Assembly (NCBI GenBank): GCA_964019135.1
Contig: OZ025248.1
Span: 68,020,119-68,084,118 of the forward strand
DNA from: Arenicola marina
Taxonomy: Eukaryota > Annelida > Polychaeta > Arenicolidae
Reading direction: 5' to 3'
DNA: 64,000 bases
Shown: piece after piece, positions 1 to 12,015 of the stretch
Position numbering within the stretch: position 1 is the stretch's first letter
Layout: every line of letters begins with the position of its first letter
The notes under the pieces: generated by a model
The model's database searches: none
Told to the model about the DNA's origin: nothing
Seen by the model: only the letters and a program-made list of their open reading frames with translations
Translations under genes and position numbers: made by a program

Positions 1-1993
1 ATATTTTGAGCACGATAATCGCTCGACAAATCTTCCACTTATCTCTAAGTCTACTGGCGTAGCCTAAGTGGTGATTATGAATACGGCCCCTGGCCCTGAA
101 GCAGCCAACATTTCGTTCTATTTCATACTGTCTGTTTATCACAGTCCACCACAGACAGTGGAATGGAAGGTGGAGCCTGAGTTATACGGGCCGCACCGCG
201 CAGAGGACAGACCTCGGGAGAGTGGGGCGCCAGGCAATGACTCAGTGGGGAAGGGAGGGAAGAACGCAGCTGAAGACGCGAACAGGGGGAAGGGGTGGGG
301 GGTGGGGGTAGGTGTACACACGGGGAGCAGTGGGTTAGGGTGGGTGGAGAGAGGAAGGAGTAGAAGGAAGGGGGGGGGGATGAGTGAGTGAGGGGGTGGG
401 GGGTGGGGGGGGGATCGGTGTGAAGAAGGAAGATGCTACACATATGGCACCAGACAAATCAAGTTAACATGGTTGATGCGGTTGCAGGTTTTAAACGAGC
501 AACCAGCCAGGATTGAGGAACAAGGTTCAATCAAGTGTGTCAAGCTTAAAACCAACCAACCAATCATCGTGCGAACTGAATGAGTGTAGATATTCCGTTA
601 ATAAAAACCCTGCTCAGGTTAAACTGCAAGATGTGAAAAGACAGCACACATTTCACCCACACAAAGACATCAAGCACTCCACTCCAGTGAGATCCTCTCC
701 CTCCCCCGTCCCACCCGTTCCATCGGTTAGGGTAGCGCAGTGGGGTGGAGCAGGGGCAGGGGGAGAATGGGGAGGGGGGAGGGAGGAGAGGGGAGGAGGA
801 GAAGGGGATCATGGGCCAAACCCTAGGCCGACGTTACCATACGCCAAGCCAGACTCAGGGCGAAAGCCAAGCATATGTCGCTGCCGGCCACGTGTCTGAC
901 ACAAATGTAATTGAGGATATATATGTAGGCGCAGTCCGCCGGGTGTTGGCCGCCAAGCCTCCGACCTAAGTATCATATCTACCTCCTTCGCCACCAAATT
1001 TATTCCCTTTTATTCGTTAACAAAAAAGTAATCCGACGAGACAGGACGCGCATACGAGCGGCGGCCGACCTACATTAGTCATTACACCAGTAAGCGACAG
1101 TAAGTATAGACAAAATGTAGGCCAAGGTGCGTCGTCGGCTTACACCCGGGAGACACGCTGAAAGGCTAGCTTCTCTCTCTCCCTCTCAAGGACAGAACAC
1201 ACCGGTAAATTGACCGAAGAAGATCTATGGCCTGTATTTTATGACGAGAGAATAATGTTACAGGAAAAGGGGGGAGGGGAGGGGGTATGTCGAAATACCA
1301 ACACAAAGGGGATATCATCCCGGCATATATATTTCAGCATGTACACAGGACGCATGTGATTCTTATGCGTGTGCACTGCTAATACAGACTATTTTAGGCT
1401 GGGAAAACGGGGCCGGCTATTGTGCGCGGCCGCCCCGCTGTATCGCCGGGGGTTGCGGCAGCTACAGACATTAACCATGAGGGCTCTCTGACCTTCCACG
1501 CAAAATGACATCATCTGAGGGGAGAGCAAGGCGATAAATCTTGTCCATTTCAGCGATCTCCCGGCGCGCCCGTTAACCAGACAACCAGCGCGCGGCGTTG
1601 GTCCACGACCCACTTTGCTCGGCTCTGATTGGCCGGAATGTGGGTGGGTGTGTTGGAGGCCGCAGGCGCAGCGCGCTCGCCGTGGTGTCGATCAGCTGAT
1701 TCTGGCACGGTATCACCCGGCACAGGTGCCCGCGCACCAGCAGTCAATGTGAAGTCACGTAGAGACACAGCAACGCACCGTTACGTGCCGCCAGAGGCGT
1801 TATAATCAAGGCAAACTGTTTGCCAAGTCCAACTGTAGATCAACTTCCACACGTAAACCTGCATTTTTACGCCTGGTATGAATCAGTGAATGAAACTTCG
1901 CAGGGGTGTCTCTTTAATATGGGTCATTTTTTTACCATTTATTTTATTTTATTAATATAGCATTTAGGAATACAATACTGTACCAGAACGGTC
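1..1993. other. Gene-free CpG-rich flank
   Basis: I find no convincing exon here. Positions 240-420 are strongly G-rich on the plus strand, with several runs of four or more G that could form G-quadruplexes, and this also makes spurious proline/serine-rich frames on the other strand. Positions about 1,400-1,800 are rich in CpG and contain an inverted CCAAT motif (ctgattggcc) near 1,626. This could be a promoter, but no first exon could be tied to it. Confidence 0.5.
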
Positions 1994-2366
1994 CTTGCAT
2001 ATTGAGCTCTTTCTCGCCCAAACTAAAGAGGTCAAAATACAAATAAGAACCAGTCCTCGATTCATTCAAGATTTATTTTTCTTTCTCTATACTCCACGCA
2101 TGCCAAACTGCGAAATGGACTCTCTTAAACCTTAATTTACTACAAGTTTTCATTTTAGTGGTAAACGTCATCAGTTTGAGCGCTTCGCGATGCTTTGGTA
2201 TAAGTAGCAGTGCCGAGACAGTTCTGTGGTGTCCCGGGATAGACACGTTTGCCACATCACAGGTTTCTGAATTTATAAAATGAAACGATCGAGTTTTCTG
2301 CAATTTTTTATATACATTTCGCCTGGGCTTAGTATTGGCGGGAAAGAGCTCGATATGAAACTTTAA
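1994..2366. mobile_element. TTAA-type MITE, copy 1 (left end eroded)
   Basis: This is one of three related ~400-bp elements in the window (also 15,527-15,928 and 18,862-19,269). The shared body includes aaagaggtcaaaatacaaat near the left, gcttcgcgatgctttg in the middle and tcgcctgggctta near the right. The right terminus is tggcgggaaagagctcgata followed by tgaaactttaa, the inverse of the left terminus. In this copy the first bases (ttaaag) are lost and the inverted repeats carry several mismatches, so it looks like the oldest copy. It has no coding capacity; short frames in it are chance. Confidence 0.75.
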
Positions 2367-4021
2367 ATTTAGAGCGGGGGAAAGAGTGGGTGTGGGGGGT
2401 GCTACCCCTCGACATCACACAATATGTCCGGCCAATCTGGTTGGTCCAGAGCAGCCTCTATGTGCATAAACGTGGCCCAAAACGCCAACATTGCAATTCT
2501 GCTGACGTCAGGTAACTTAGATTCCTGAGTGCTCTTGAAACGTTTCAACTGCGGCAAACAATCAGGTGTATGATATCCGGCGTGCCTAGCCATTGTTAAG
2601 CACTGATAGTCTGGCAAATCAACCCATACATAGTTAGCCACCCGGCGACCATTGCTTCGTATGGGACATGCAAGACGCCGTATCAAAAAACCAATCCTCA
2701 AACGAGCCAATCGTCACCAATTAGAGACCTAATAACAATGAGACGAGGCTCTCGACAGACCGGTGTCAGGTGGTGTTACAACCTGAATAAATCAGCTGAA
2801 CACTTGACACCAAAGGGACACGCACCACAAGAGCGTGTACGAATTACGTACAGACATTTACCAATAAGAATAGTTTTGTGGTGACTCAACATACGATACA
2901 CATTGATCGTCGCAGCAATCGTATCTTGGACCTACGCTGTTCTACAATCATTGGTCGTACCTTGAAACATTGAAGACTTTACAATCCGTTAGAGGTGCAG
3001 ATACCAAGGTGTGTGTGTGTGTGTGTAGGGGGGGGGGGGTAATCCAGGGGGATGTCAAGTTTATGGGGTGTAAATTTCAACGGCAACTCCCCAATCAACC
3101 CCGCAAATGCAAAAATTTCAAGCGCGACTATCACAGTCACACCTTTTCAAAACCCAGAACCCCCCATACCTTTTCAAAATTCTGGACGAACCAATTTTAA
3201 CGATTTTGTGATGGCTCATTCAATGTCTCCTTTGTTTACCCAACAAGGGCCATAGGCGGACAACGCAGCATGCTTGACTTCAAAGTGTACAAAACCAACT
3301 GAAAGCTTTCGAAGCTGCAGTGAGAGGACTGAGAACCAGGTCAGGATACCAGTAATTCATACTGAGGGCGGATATGTTCAACAGCGATGGTCCAAGTCAT
3401 GTTGAAGACACGTACCAGGCTAAAACCGGGACGACCAACGAAATTGGTAAAATGTCTCGGCGAGGCTAGAAAAATACCCCTAGACAGTTCGATCCCGTCT
3501 GTGGTAATCCCGTTACGTCCCTTTACTGGCAGAGCGGCGGTAGGTCAAACAAGGCGCCAGTAGGCATCCCCATCAGAAGCACCTTGGCCCACACAGCCAT
3601 TATCCGGTTTTACAACCCGTCCGAAGAGGGAAAAAAAAAACTGTCGACCGGTCGACCTACTGGCCTGATCAACGGTTTCACCTGTCGATCTCTCGAGCGG
3701 GGGGCGGGGGGAGGAGGGAGGGAACGGGAACGGCGACGGAGGCGGAGGGTCTGGCGCGAAATCGCGTCGACGAGATGACGCAACACCGGGCAAGGCTTGC
3801 GCAGCAGATCATAACTCGCTTATACGGATGTAACGGGCGCTTTGTACATGATGTAAATAAACACGCAAGGCTGATAACCTGATGAATGCAGACAGCGTAT
3901 GTTTGAAAAAATTACGGTGTAGCGCGTTTGGGATATCAGATCCCGGATTTTACTTGACGATGCTGGGTGAACCGTCTCGCTGCAGCCAGGCCAGGAAGTG
4001 TAATGCAGCCGGGTGAAGGGT
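2367..4021. other. Gene-free stretch with simple repeats
   Basis: No exon is supportable. A (GT)n run followed by twelve or so G lies at about 3,009-3,040. A purine-rich patch lies at 3,695-3,750. Open frames here are short, differ in every phase and have no recognisable domain. Confidence 0.45.
2452..2500 (+). mobile_element. Possible SINE-B tail remnant
   Basis: The string tatgtgcataaacgtggccc and the following aaaacgccaacattgca match, with a few changes, the tail of the intact SINE at 55,846-56,034 (tatgtgcacaaaagtggcct then aaaacaccaacattcca). Only the tail is recognisable, so this is an old fragment. Confidence 0.4.
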
Positions 4022-4267
4022 CGGTTGGTTGGTTATTCAGGACCACTTTTGGTAATATCGCGAGAAGGAAGGGAGAGTGGAGCCACGTCCCCGGGGGTAA
4101 CCCGCTACTCTTTGCGAAGAAAGACATGGGATCTTTATCCGGTGACCACGCAGATATGGCCACAGCAAGGCCCGAACCACCGATCCACGTGCCGTTAGCC
4201 TCTCAGGTGGCCAGAGCACTCAATGCGAGCGCTCTAGCCCACTGAGCTATCGCGCTGGCCCCTCGGG
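4022..4267 (-). mobile_element. tRNA-derived SINE family A, copy 1
   Basis: Read on the minus strand, the element starts with a tRNA-like head, gatagctcagtgggctagag (A box), followed by a degenerate B box (ggttcgggcc). It continues into an unrelated body holding aaagatcccatgtctttctt and gcaaagagtagcgggttacc. A second copy in the same orientation lies at 5,106-5,353, a plus-strand copy at 38,441-38,677 and an old one at 11,827-12,015. A tRNA-like head with a common body in dispersed copies is the hallmark of a Pol III SINE. Target-site duplications are not clear. Confidence 0.8.
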
Positions 4268-4393
4268 TGAACGGTAACTGCAGTCCTAGGCCGGAGACAA
4301 AACGGTGACGGGGACACTACAGACTGAGAGATCTTCGTGGTGAAGGGATTCGAACACGGAAGTGGGCCGCGGCGGAGGGGGTGGGGGGGGGGA
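4268..4393. other. Short gene-free spacer
   Basis: Nothing beyond a G run at 4,376-4,392 is seen between the SINE and the duplicated block. Confidence 0.4.
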
Positions 4394-4600
4394 GCACTTC
4401 GACCACGATCACGGAAGCTATTACATCCCGAAATACACCAGCTAGAAATGTTTTAAGCTATAGGACCGTTCCGAACATTGAACTCAGGGTGGGTGGGGGG
4501 GGGGGGGCACTTCGACCACGATCACGGAAGCTACTATTATTCCGAAATACACAAGCTGGAAATGTCTTAAGCTACAGAAACGTTCCGTACATTGAACCTG
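4394..4600. repeat. Direct duplication of ~90-110 bp
   Basis: Two tandem copies share cacttcgaccacgatcacgg, then aagcta, a ccgaaatacac core, gctagaaatgtttt/gctggaaatgtctt and cgttccg.acattgaac. They are separated by a G-rich spacer at 4,487-4,507. The copies differ by several substitutions and a small insertion, so the duplication is not recent. Confidence 0.8.
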
Positions 4601-5015
4601 TGTACGCTTACTGTGCATTACATATATATTTATCATGTCTAGCACCGGACGACCGCTGCAATATACGTTTAGCAGTGTAGGTATATATATCGCTGTATTA
4701 CATGTCAAAGTATAACTTTACCGATATCTGGGGGCTGGCGGGTGGCCTAGTGGGAACTGTGTGTGTGTGGGGGGGGGGGGGCGGCGGGGACGTCGAGGGT
4801 TCCGGTCTGGTGGGTGGATGACCCCAGAGAAGGGGGGGGGGGGGCTAGAGTCTCATCTCGACAGGGCCGCCAGTGACATGTAAAAACCTTGGAAAAGCCT
4901 TTTGCAAGTCAACCAAATGATTTATTGCCTTCTGACCAGAGGTCAAATAGCAAACTATAAGCAATGTGGGTCATTTCGACGTTTCTGTTCAGCCGACCCC
5001 AGCCCTTTATACACT

Positions 5016-5018
<3 letters not shown>

Positions 5019-5063
<45 letters not shown>
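5019..5063. repeat. (TA)n microsatellite
   Basis: About 22 uninterrupted TA dinucleotides. Confidence 0.98.
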
Positions 5064-5065
<2 letters not shown>

Positions 5066-5105
5066 TGTACACATGCGGAATATGAGTATGCTTAGCATGT
5101 TTAGT

Positions 5106-5353
5106 GGTTGGACTGGTTGGTTATTCAGGACGCTTTGACCACTTTTGGTCCTATCGTGTCAATGGAAGAAGGGAGGGAGAGTGTAGCCATGTCTCTGGGG
5201 GTAACCCCCTACTCTTTGCGAAGAAAGACATGGGATCTTTATCCGGCGACCACAGCAGGGCTGGAACCACCGATCCACGTGCCGTTAGGCTCTCATGTGA
5301 CCTGAGCACTCAATGCGAGCGCTCTAGCCCACTGAGCTATCGCGCCGGCCCCA
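5106..5353 (-). mobile_element. tRNA-derived SINE family A, copy 2
   Basis: This copy matches 4,022-4,267 closely along its whole length and in the same orientation. On the minus strand it has gatagctcagtgggctagag, a degenerate B box (ggttccagccc) and the body with aaagatcccatgtctttctt. Both copies end (on the plus strand, start) in a ggttggttattcagga segment, which defines the 3' end of the family. Confidence 0.82.
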
Positions 5354-7005
5354 GCATGCTTAGTGAACCAAGGGGATAAAGGCTATAACAGACTATTCTT
5401 TGCAAAGGTCTTAATATGAAATCGGCTTATCTCGATATGGAAAAACACCAGGAGTTAATAGTACACTTGACGAACATCTTTAACGGATCATACCTAGGAG
5501 AGCTACACCCCCCCCCCCCTCCCCGCCCCCACTGCCCCGCCCCTCATGACGGATATATAACATGTATACCATGGGAACATTTGATGGGCAATATATCTAT
5601 ATCGATCTCCCGTTTCAGCAAGTAAGACCAATAGGCGGCGCTGTGGTCGGTTTCTGTGGCAGTCACGTGGGGCCGTCTCGTTGCATCCGGCGGTCGTAGG
5701 TAATGTGTGTTTGGTAATTAGATTGCTAACAGACGGAGCCTCCCGCGGCGGTGACAGTGACAGAAAGGCCGCCCAACCCACAATAATCCCCTTGGTGACC
5801 TCACCCCACCCCTGTATGGTCGACATTGCCCCTCACTACATGGCGTAATTACATTCCCGGCCCAAGGACCAGAACGATAACTGGGTCAACCAATTTATAT
5901 ATATATATATACAAACTTATATCCCAAACCCAAATGAAATGTTATCATGGTTACTACGAAAGGAGGTCTCACCGGAAGTGACACCCACACGTTTCCATGC
6001 CGACAGAACCGGCCTATTTATATCTTAGTTGTATTCGTCCCGCTCAATTGCAACACGAATTGTGTTTTCGGGCTTGGGTTGGGTTTAGTTGGGTTGGGAT
6101 AAGATGGGGCGGCTTGGCTATATAATCCCCTTATAGTCTGCCTCTTCAGCAGCCGCGGCGATGAGCGTCCGTCATCAGACCGCGGGGCCTCGAGCCGTCG
6201 GCATCGGAAATGTCCGCCCAACGTCCTCCTCATCCTTCCTGTGTGTTGCTATTCGGGACCAAGACGTGAGTGAGAACGAGACTCCGGGGATAGAAGCGCC
6301 CAGGAATAATAATGCCAAAGCACAGGACATACACATAGAGCCCCCCCCCCCTGACCCCCACTCCCTATCCTCCAAGTATAAAGATGGCCCCCCTCCCCCT
6401 TCCACATTCCCCCACCACCACAACCACCGCCACCACCTCACCCATTTCAAGAAATAGTTTCTGCCAATCTCTGTCGACCCAGTATCAGTTAATCCTGCGA
6501 ATGCACAGATAGGCGCCTCGCTGATGTCCTATACAATATCTGGGCCTATGGAAAACGACGCTGTAGCTCATTGGGATTCACGCCTCCTATTCTCCACTCC
6601 CAGCTCACACAGACACGGATTTTTCCCCCACGCCCCCGGCCAATGTACGCCACCGCGAGATAAACGTCGGACTCAACGCGAGCCAAGGACTTAGGTCGAC
6701 AGGCTAACGGCTCTCATATCGGAGGCGAAGACGAGATTCAGGGACGGGGAGGATAGGACACTGCTAAACCAGAGTGTAATCATAAATCGTGTTCCGGTAC
6801 ACTCGACGAACGAAGGTTCGCCCAAACGTTAGGGGTATGTCCTACAAGGCTAGTCACTTTTCTTTTAAGGTGGGTACACAGCAAAACCGTTACGAATTTT
6901 AGTGCCGCCTACTTGTGAGCCATGTTACAGTTAACAGATCAATTGGGCTTTTATCCGGTTAACCATGTTAATACAATATTACAACGGTGGCGCCACGAGC
7001 AGACC
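5354..7005. other. Gene-free stretch
   Basis: I see no supportable exon. A C run lies at 5,506-5,520, a short (TA)n at 5,896-5,910 and a C run near 6,340-6,350. The frames at 6,161-6,457 (plus and minus) follow a histidine/proline-coding CCA-rich stretch and look like low complexity. Confidence 0.4.
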
Positions 7006-7492
7006 GGGCTCTCCTGAAGCCTACTCCAGATGAGGACCGCTCTCTGACGCCTACCCCAGATGAGGACGGCTCTCTGACGCCTACCCCAGATGAGGACCGC
7101 TCTCTGACGCCTACCCCAGATGAGGACCGCTCTCTGACGCCTACCCCAGAGGAAGACTCTTTGATGCCCAATCCAGATGAGGACCGCTCTCTGAGGCCAA
7201 ATCTAGAAACGGACCGCTTTGACGCCCACCCTAGACGAGGACCGCTCTCTGACGTCCACCCTAGACGAGGACCGCTCTCTGACGCTCACCCTAAATTAGG
7301 ACGCTTTCTGACGCCCACCCTAGATGAGGACCGCTCTCTGACGCCCATTCTAAACGAGGACCGCTCTCTGACGCCCCTCTAACGGAGGACCGCTCTCTGA
7401 CGCATACCCTGACGCCCACGTTAAACGCCCACGCTGACCGAGGACCGCTCTTTGACACCCACGCTGACCGAGGACCGCTCTCTGACGCCCAC
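7006..7492. repeat. 30-bp minisatellite, ~16 copies
   Basis: The unit is gacgcctaccccagatgagg followed by accgctctct. The first five copies are almost identical; later ones diverge and vary in length. Because 30 is a multiple of three, one plus-strand frame reads a run of T-P-T-P-D-E-D-R-S-L repeats (6,987-7,382), and a minus frame reads R-E-R-S-S-S-G-V-G-V. No splice-flanked exon or unique domain surrounds it, so I treat it as non-coding. Confidence 0.9.
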
Positions 7493-9316
7493 TTGGGGAA
7501 GGGACGACCCTCCCTCGCCATTCCACCGCGGCCCTCAGGTACACAAAATCCATCCTTAGAAAGACGGATCTCATCTGGTATTATCAATCTTGATATTATC
7601 CGTCAGCAACGGGGCAGTGGTGGATTGTGGGAACGCCCCGGCATAAGGCCCCGCGGGATACCTACAGGTCTCTCGGTAGGTTATGTACAGGTCCCTCGGT
7701 GAGCTATGTGCAGGTCTCCTTTGCCATGCTAAATTCCTTCACATCCATTACTTATGGCGAATTTCGTTTAGCCAACAAAGTAGGACTGACCAGATGGTCG
7801 ATGTAGCCAATCTATAACCAAACATCGGGCTCTAACAACAACGCCATCTACCGCGAAAGTATGGCTTACAATCATTCGTTCAACGAGATCATGTTGGTAC
7901 AAGGTTTATAGTTATATGAGCATGCGAGAGCCGCAGCCAATACTGGTTTCAACGAATACAAAACGTTTTGTTTGACGCTTGGCATATGGCACGAACGCCA
8001 TCAGTGGCATGAAACCTCTATTCGGTGTCAAGATAAATGTAGAATATTTGTCGTATTCGGGTTCATTGTTCCTAGCTCGCACTATTATTATGCTAAGCCC
8101 AACACCAAACACAACGCGTCTTGTACAATTAGAGCCGGTCGGTGCAGCAGTTTTAAAGGTAGGAGGACTCGCTATCGAAGACCGCTTTAACACTCAATTA
8201 CGAGTGTTTGCTGTCGGCCAACGAGGATAAAGGTACATGGAACAAAGAAAGTGCTGTAATCTGGTAGCGACCATCACCACCCTTAAGTGGCTGTTATATG
8301 TTTGCGCTTATGTCATAGGTCGAACACTGGCCGTGCTGGAGCTTATGTCACTATTACACTATTACACTGTTAAGTAGGATTCGATGACGGCACAGGGCGG
8401 AATGGGTAAAACGGAGCGGAGCTGAAGCGTTGGATGCCACGCCGGTCGCCCCAAAAACAACCGCCACTCATTGTCGTCTAGACCGATTGCCATGTTGTAT
8501 TTAGGTGTTCGGGTGTGTGTCTAGGCTTACACCCCGTGTTTGGCCAGCGTGTATTGATCTGCGGCTACGTAAATAAATTGGCCAGGACGCAGCGGTCATA
8601 TGGTGGAAGCCATGGATTGGCCGGGATGAGTGGGGAGTGTGGGGAGTGGAGGGTATTACCCCCACCCCGGCAGATGAGGCCGGCGGGGTAGCGGTGGCAG
8701 GACCCCGGAGGCCACTCTGTCCAAGGAACGGGTTTGAGTGCTATCGACAGCGCTCGGCATGCCAAGCGGGTCAGACATTACAAAGCCAAGGACAAGTCGC
8801 TCATCCCGAAAATCCTGAATACACATACGTATATGTACAGAGTTTGACTTAGATGTTCTACATCAGGGGCATTCCGAGTGCTTATCCAACGCCGTGCAGC
8901 TTGATAACGCAAAAACGGATAACATACGAAATTGCGTGCGTTAATAATAACCGTGATAAATATTGGCTTTCTTTCAGGCTTGAAACCACGAGACATGCGC
9001 AAACAAGAACGACAATTGAACCCCTATACCGGTTGTCATCAATGGATTGAGATCTCCATGCATCCACTTTACCGGAAGATCATTGTCTTAACCCTGTCGC
9101 ATCCTGCAGGCAACGGATCATCAAAAACTGCTGGTACAAGAGCTGTGTATACAAAAAAACACCCCGAGAGCCACATTGCGAGAACTTTTCTTAAAATGAC
9201 CTACATCGCTCGATATCAAATAACGTCATCATGTTGATCTGCCCCACGCAGTTGTAAATGGTAAAACATAGGTCACATATATATGTAGGCATTGATTAGT
9301 CATTTTCTGTGCAGCC

Positions 9317-9360
<44 letters not shown>

Positions 9361-10009
9361 GACGTGCGTTTCACCAAATTCAGGTGACCAGTTACAGGCA
9401 ACAAAACATATCCGGGTCCGATTTTCTGGCCCTATAGTCTTGTTTAATTTTTACATCTCAGTGGAGCACAAAACAGACGTATTGATTATTATAATGGAAG
9501 CGGACCCGCGGAAAGCTTGATAAGTACCAGGCCAGCTGATGGCGGACTGAGTCACAGAAACAAAGGCATCATGTCGCAGCTGACGGTTTTAGTTTGAAAA
9601 TGCACGTCATTCCATGCCTCAACATTGCACCCTCTATATCGAAGATGAGACCGATCGTTGTCAAGGGTTAATAATAGTTGTTTAGGTCTGGTCTTGATGG
9701 TCTTAAGGCCGGATTAGCGGCGTGGTCGCATTAGCGGGGTTCAGGCCACTGTTAAAGCATAGGTAAAAATTCGGAACTGGGAAAAACGGTCTTAATGGCG
9801 GGGTGGTCATATTACCGGGGGGGGGGGGGGGTCTACAATCGGGGTTCCACTGTACATACAATAAAATGTTGGGCCCTGCAACTAAATGAAGGATCAGAAT
9901 AAAACTAATGATAGACTGACGGCAAGTCCGGGAAATCGGGAGTCAAGAGTTCGCACGAAGAGACATGCTCAAGCTACAGTGCACATAGGACAAGACAACG
10001 TAAGTTTAC
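7493..10009. other. Gene-free stretch, probably intron or 3' flank of the minus-strand gene
   Basis: This lies downstream of the donor at 10,008-10,009 of the minus-strand exon, so if that gene is real the stretch is its first intron. I looked for a following phase-0 exon on the minus strand and could not support one. A G run sits at 9,818-9,831, and a CRE-unrelated set of short frames is present at 7,900-8,230 without recognisable content. Confidence 0.4.
9319..9358. repeat. (TA)n microsatellite
   Basis: About 20 uninterrupted TA dinucleotides. Confidence 0.97.
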
Positions 10010-10405
10010 CTGTAAATCCAGTAGAATAGACTCGCAACGCTCGCGCACATCCGGAAACGGACTGAGTCGGCTAAGTCTGACCAAATCAGGCAGCTGCTCC
10101 CTGATGAGGTGTCGCAGGTCGGTTGAGATGCAATCCAACGCCTCTTCGGGGTTGGCTACAATCTTGGGACTGCCGTAACCCTCTAGCCACCCATCAAAGA
10201 TGCGCATGACATTGTCCAGCGCCTGAGTGCGTTGAGACGCGTCGCGGGCGGATACGCCGTAGAGGAAGCGCAGAGACTCGACGTCCTGGCATGGCAAGTG
10301 GGGGATGCAATGGTTGCTTGTGGCTTTGGCATCGTCACTGGCGCTATGGGAATTGAGCGGCGTAAAAGGTTCCAAGCTACTGGCACTACGACTCTCCGAG
10401 GCCAT
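10010..10405 (-). CDS. First or early coding exon of an unrecognised helical protein
   Basis: The exon encodes 132 codons in frame from the ATG at 10,405 to a donor whose GTAAAC begins at 10,009 on the minus strand, so it ends in phase 0. The N-terminal ~30 residues are Ser/Ala/Asp-rich and probably disordered. From about residue 40 the sequence becomes amphipathic and helical, with segments such as DVESLRFLYGVSARD, VMRIFDGWLEGYG and LRHLIREQLPDLVRLSRL, in the manner of HEAT/ARM-like or other helical scaffolds. I do not recognise the family. The composition (balanced charged and hydrophobic residues, no low complexity) and the clean donor argue for a real exon. A possible acceptor (ttag at about 10,411-10,414, minus strand) means it could also be an internal exon. 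The rest of the gene must lie at lower coordinates or beyond the left edge. Confidence 0.72.
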
Positions 10406-11826
10406 CAGCCTAATTCACAATCCCCTCATACAAATCTCCTTCTCCGGGCAAAGTAATCAAAGTACGCAATTCAGGTTAACTTCAGAGAGCATTGGACGGC
10501 GGAGGTCCAGTGCAATCGTGCACGTCAGCCGGGGCTGGTATCCGTGGTCGGCGATGGCTTTCACTGGTGGCGGCGTGCTGTAGCCATCTCTTCAAACATC
10601 CGTTTGCTAATAATACTGTGACGATTTCTAGCGGTAATACTGTGCAGGCAGAGTGGTCGGCAATATTGGTGTCGAGGGACAGGCTAGGCTGGCAGACAGT
10701 AAGTCGTCTTTGCTACTGGGTCTCTGTATTCACGTCGAGCCATGTTGAACACTCTGCAGAAAAAAATATTACTTTGAACATGTTAAATATTTCAAAGAGC
10801 TGTCCTACAGAAAACCGCAGAAATGCCAGGAACAATATAAAGATAGGTTGTAAAGCAATCGATACATTTTGTTATTTATATTTACACAACACACAATGTG
10901 TCCCCGCTCACTTTTACACTTGCCAAGAACACTTCAAGCAGTGATAACAAATTTATTATAAGATATATATTTGTCAACCATGTGTTATGTGTAATTGTAA
11001 TTAGTGTAAGCCTGTAAATAGGGTTTATTCAAGTATGTGCCCCTCCCCCATACTGACTTTGCAATGATAATAACCCAACTGTCACCTTATGCTGCACAAA
11101 TTAAAAAAGTTTTGTGTTGATAAAATTAATCACAAATCCACTATGATATAAACTGTCATTAGCTCAGCTGCTTCTTACAAGCAGGACAAACTTGTTCATT
11201 GAACATCCCTATAATTGACAATCTGCATTTAGCATCTCAACGTTGAGACCTTGACAATGACCAAATTAGAGCATCATTCTGATTGGAACAGATGTTGTGG
11301 ATTCAATGGCCATGTTACTAAAGTACCGGTACTTTGCAGGTAAATCAGATATTGTCCTAGCATCAAAGTCTGCACCACACTAGTGTGCATACCTTCATCC
11401 TGCCCCCTTATAAAACTATTTCTTGCAGAAGACAAAGAGCTCCAATTGACACTGTAAAAAAAGATGTCAGCATCTTACCCCATACATCCGTATCTTAACC
11501 TAACTCATGATGAAGACTGAATTTGAACTACAGTAGTGTCCCTTTATTGGTATTGATTAGACACAGTCTGTTATATGCAACACCTGGATGCACTGGGTTT
11601 GTTCTAGTCATTTGCATGTTATTTTTGTGTTTTTTTATGATGGGCCGGGTGCCTGAAGTTACCAATAAGCTATGTATCTATCTAACACCTGGATGCAACC
11701 GCTTCACCCTACAGCTGTTCAGGGTCTTTGACTGAATGCCCTTTGCCAATTCTGATATGCAAGCTGTTAAAGTCTTAAGGAGCACCGTGCTCCCTAATAT
11801 TTGGTAGCACATTTGGCTATTGTCGA
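10406..11826. other. Intergenic region upstream of the minus-strand exon
   Basis: Positions 10,406-10,700 are GC-richer than what follows and could hold the promoter of the minus-strand gene. On the plus strand there is a good donor-like site (gcagaca then GTAAGT, GT at 10,699). An untranslated first exon of the plus-strand gene starting near here is therefore possible but not shown. From 10,750 on the sequence is AT-rich and without exons. Confidence 0.3.
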
Positions 11827-12015
11827 GTGTACTCTGCTAGGTCAGCCAGCTGGTGAATGGTTTAAATCCCATCTGTGCAAATGTGTAGGTATGTGCAGGA
11901 TAACGATCTTGTCTTTCTTCGCAACGAGTAGGGGGTTACACCTAGACATGGCTCTTCTATAACTCTATTTCCCTTTAAATTCTCGCAATATAAACAACAA
12001 ATTTTGAAGAGTCCT
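11827..12015 (+). mobile_element. tRNA-derived SINE family A, old copy
   Basis: The body is recognisable: gatcttgtctttcttcgcaa, then cgagtagggggttacacc and agacatggctcttct, matching the body of the copy at 38,441-38,677. The tRNA-like head is strongly decayed (ggtcagccagctggtgaatgg, then gtttaaatccc in place of the B box). Confidence 0.6.

Noticed and set aside
2073..2303. Minus frame in the first MITE
   Set aside because: It lies inside a non-coding mobile element, and the related copies do not keep the frame.
10492..10944. 150-residue plus frame
   Set aside because: No recognisable domain, no splice-site support, and the composition changes along its length. It lies opposite the likely promoter of the minus-strand exon.
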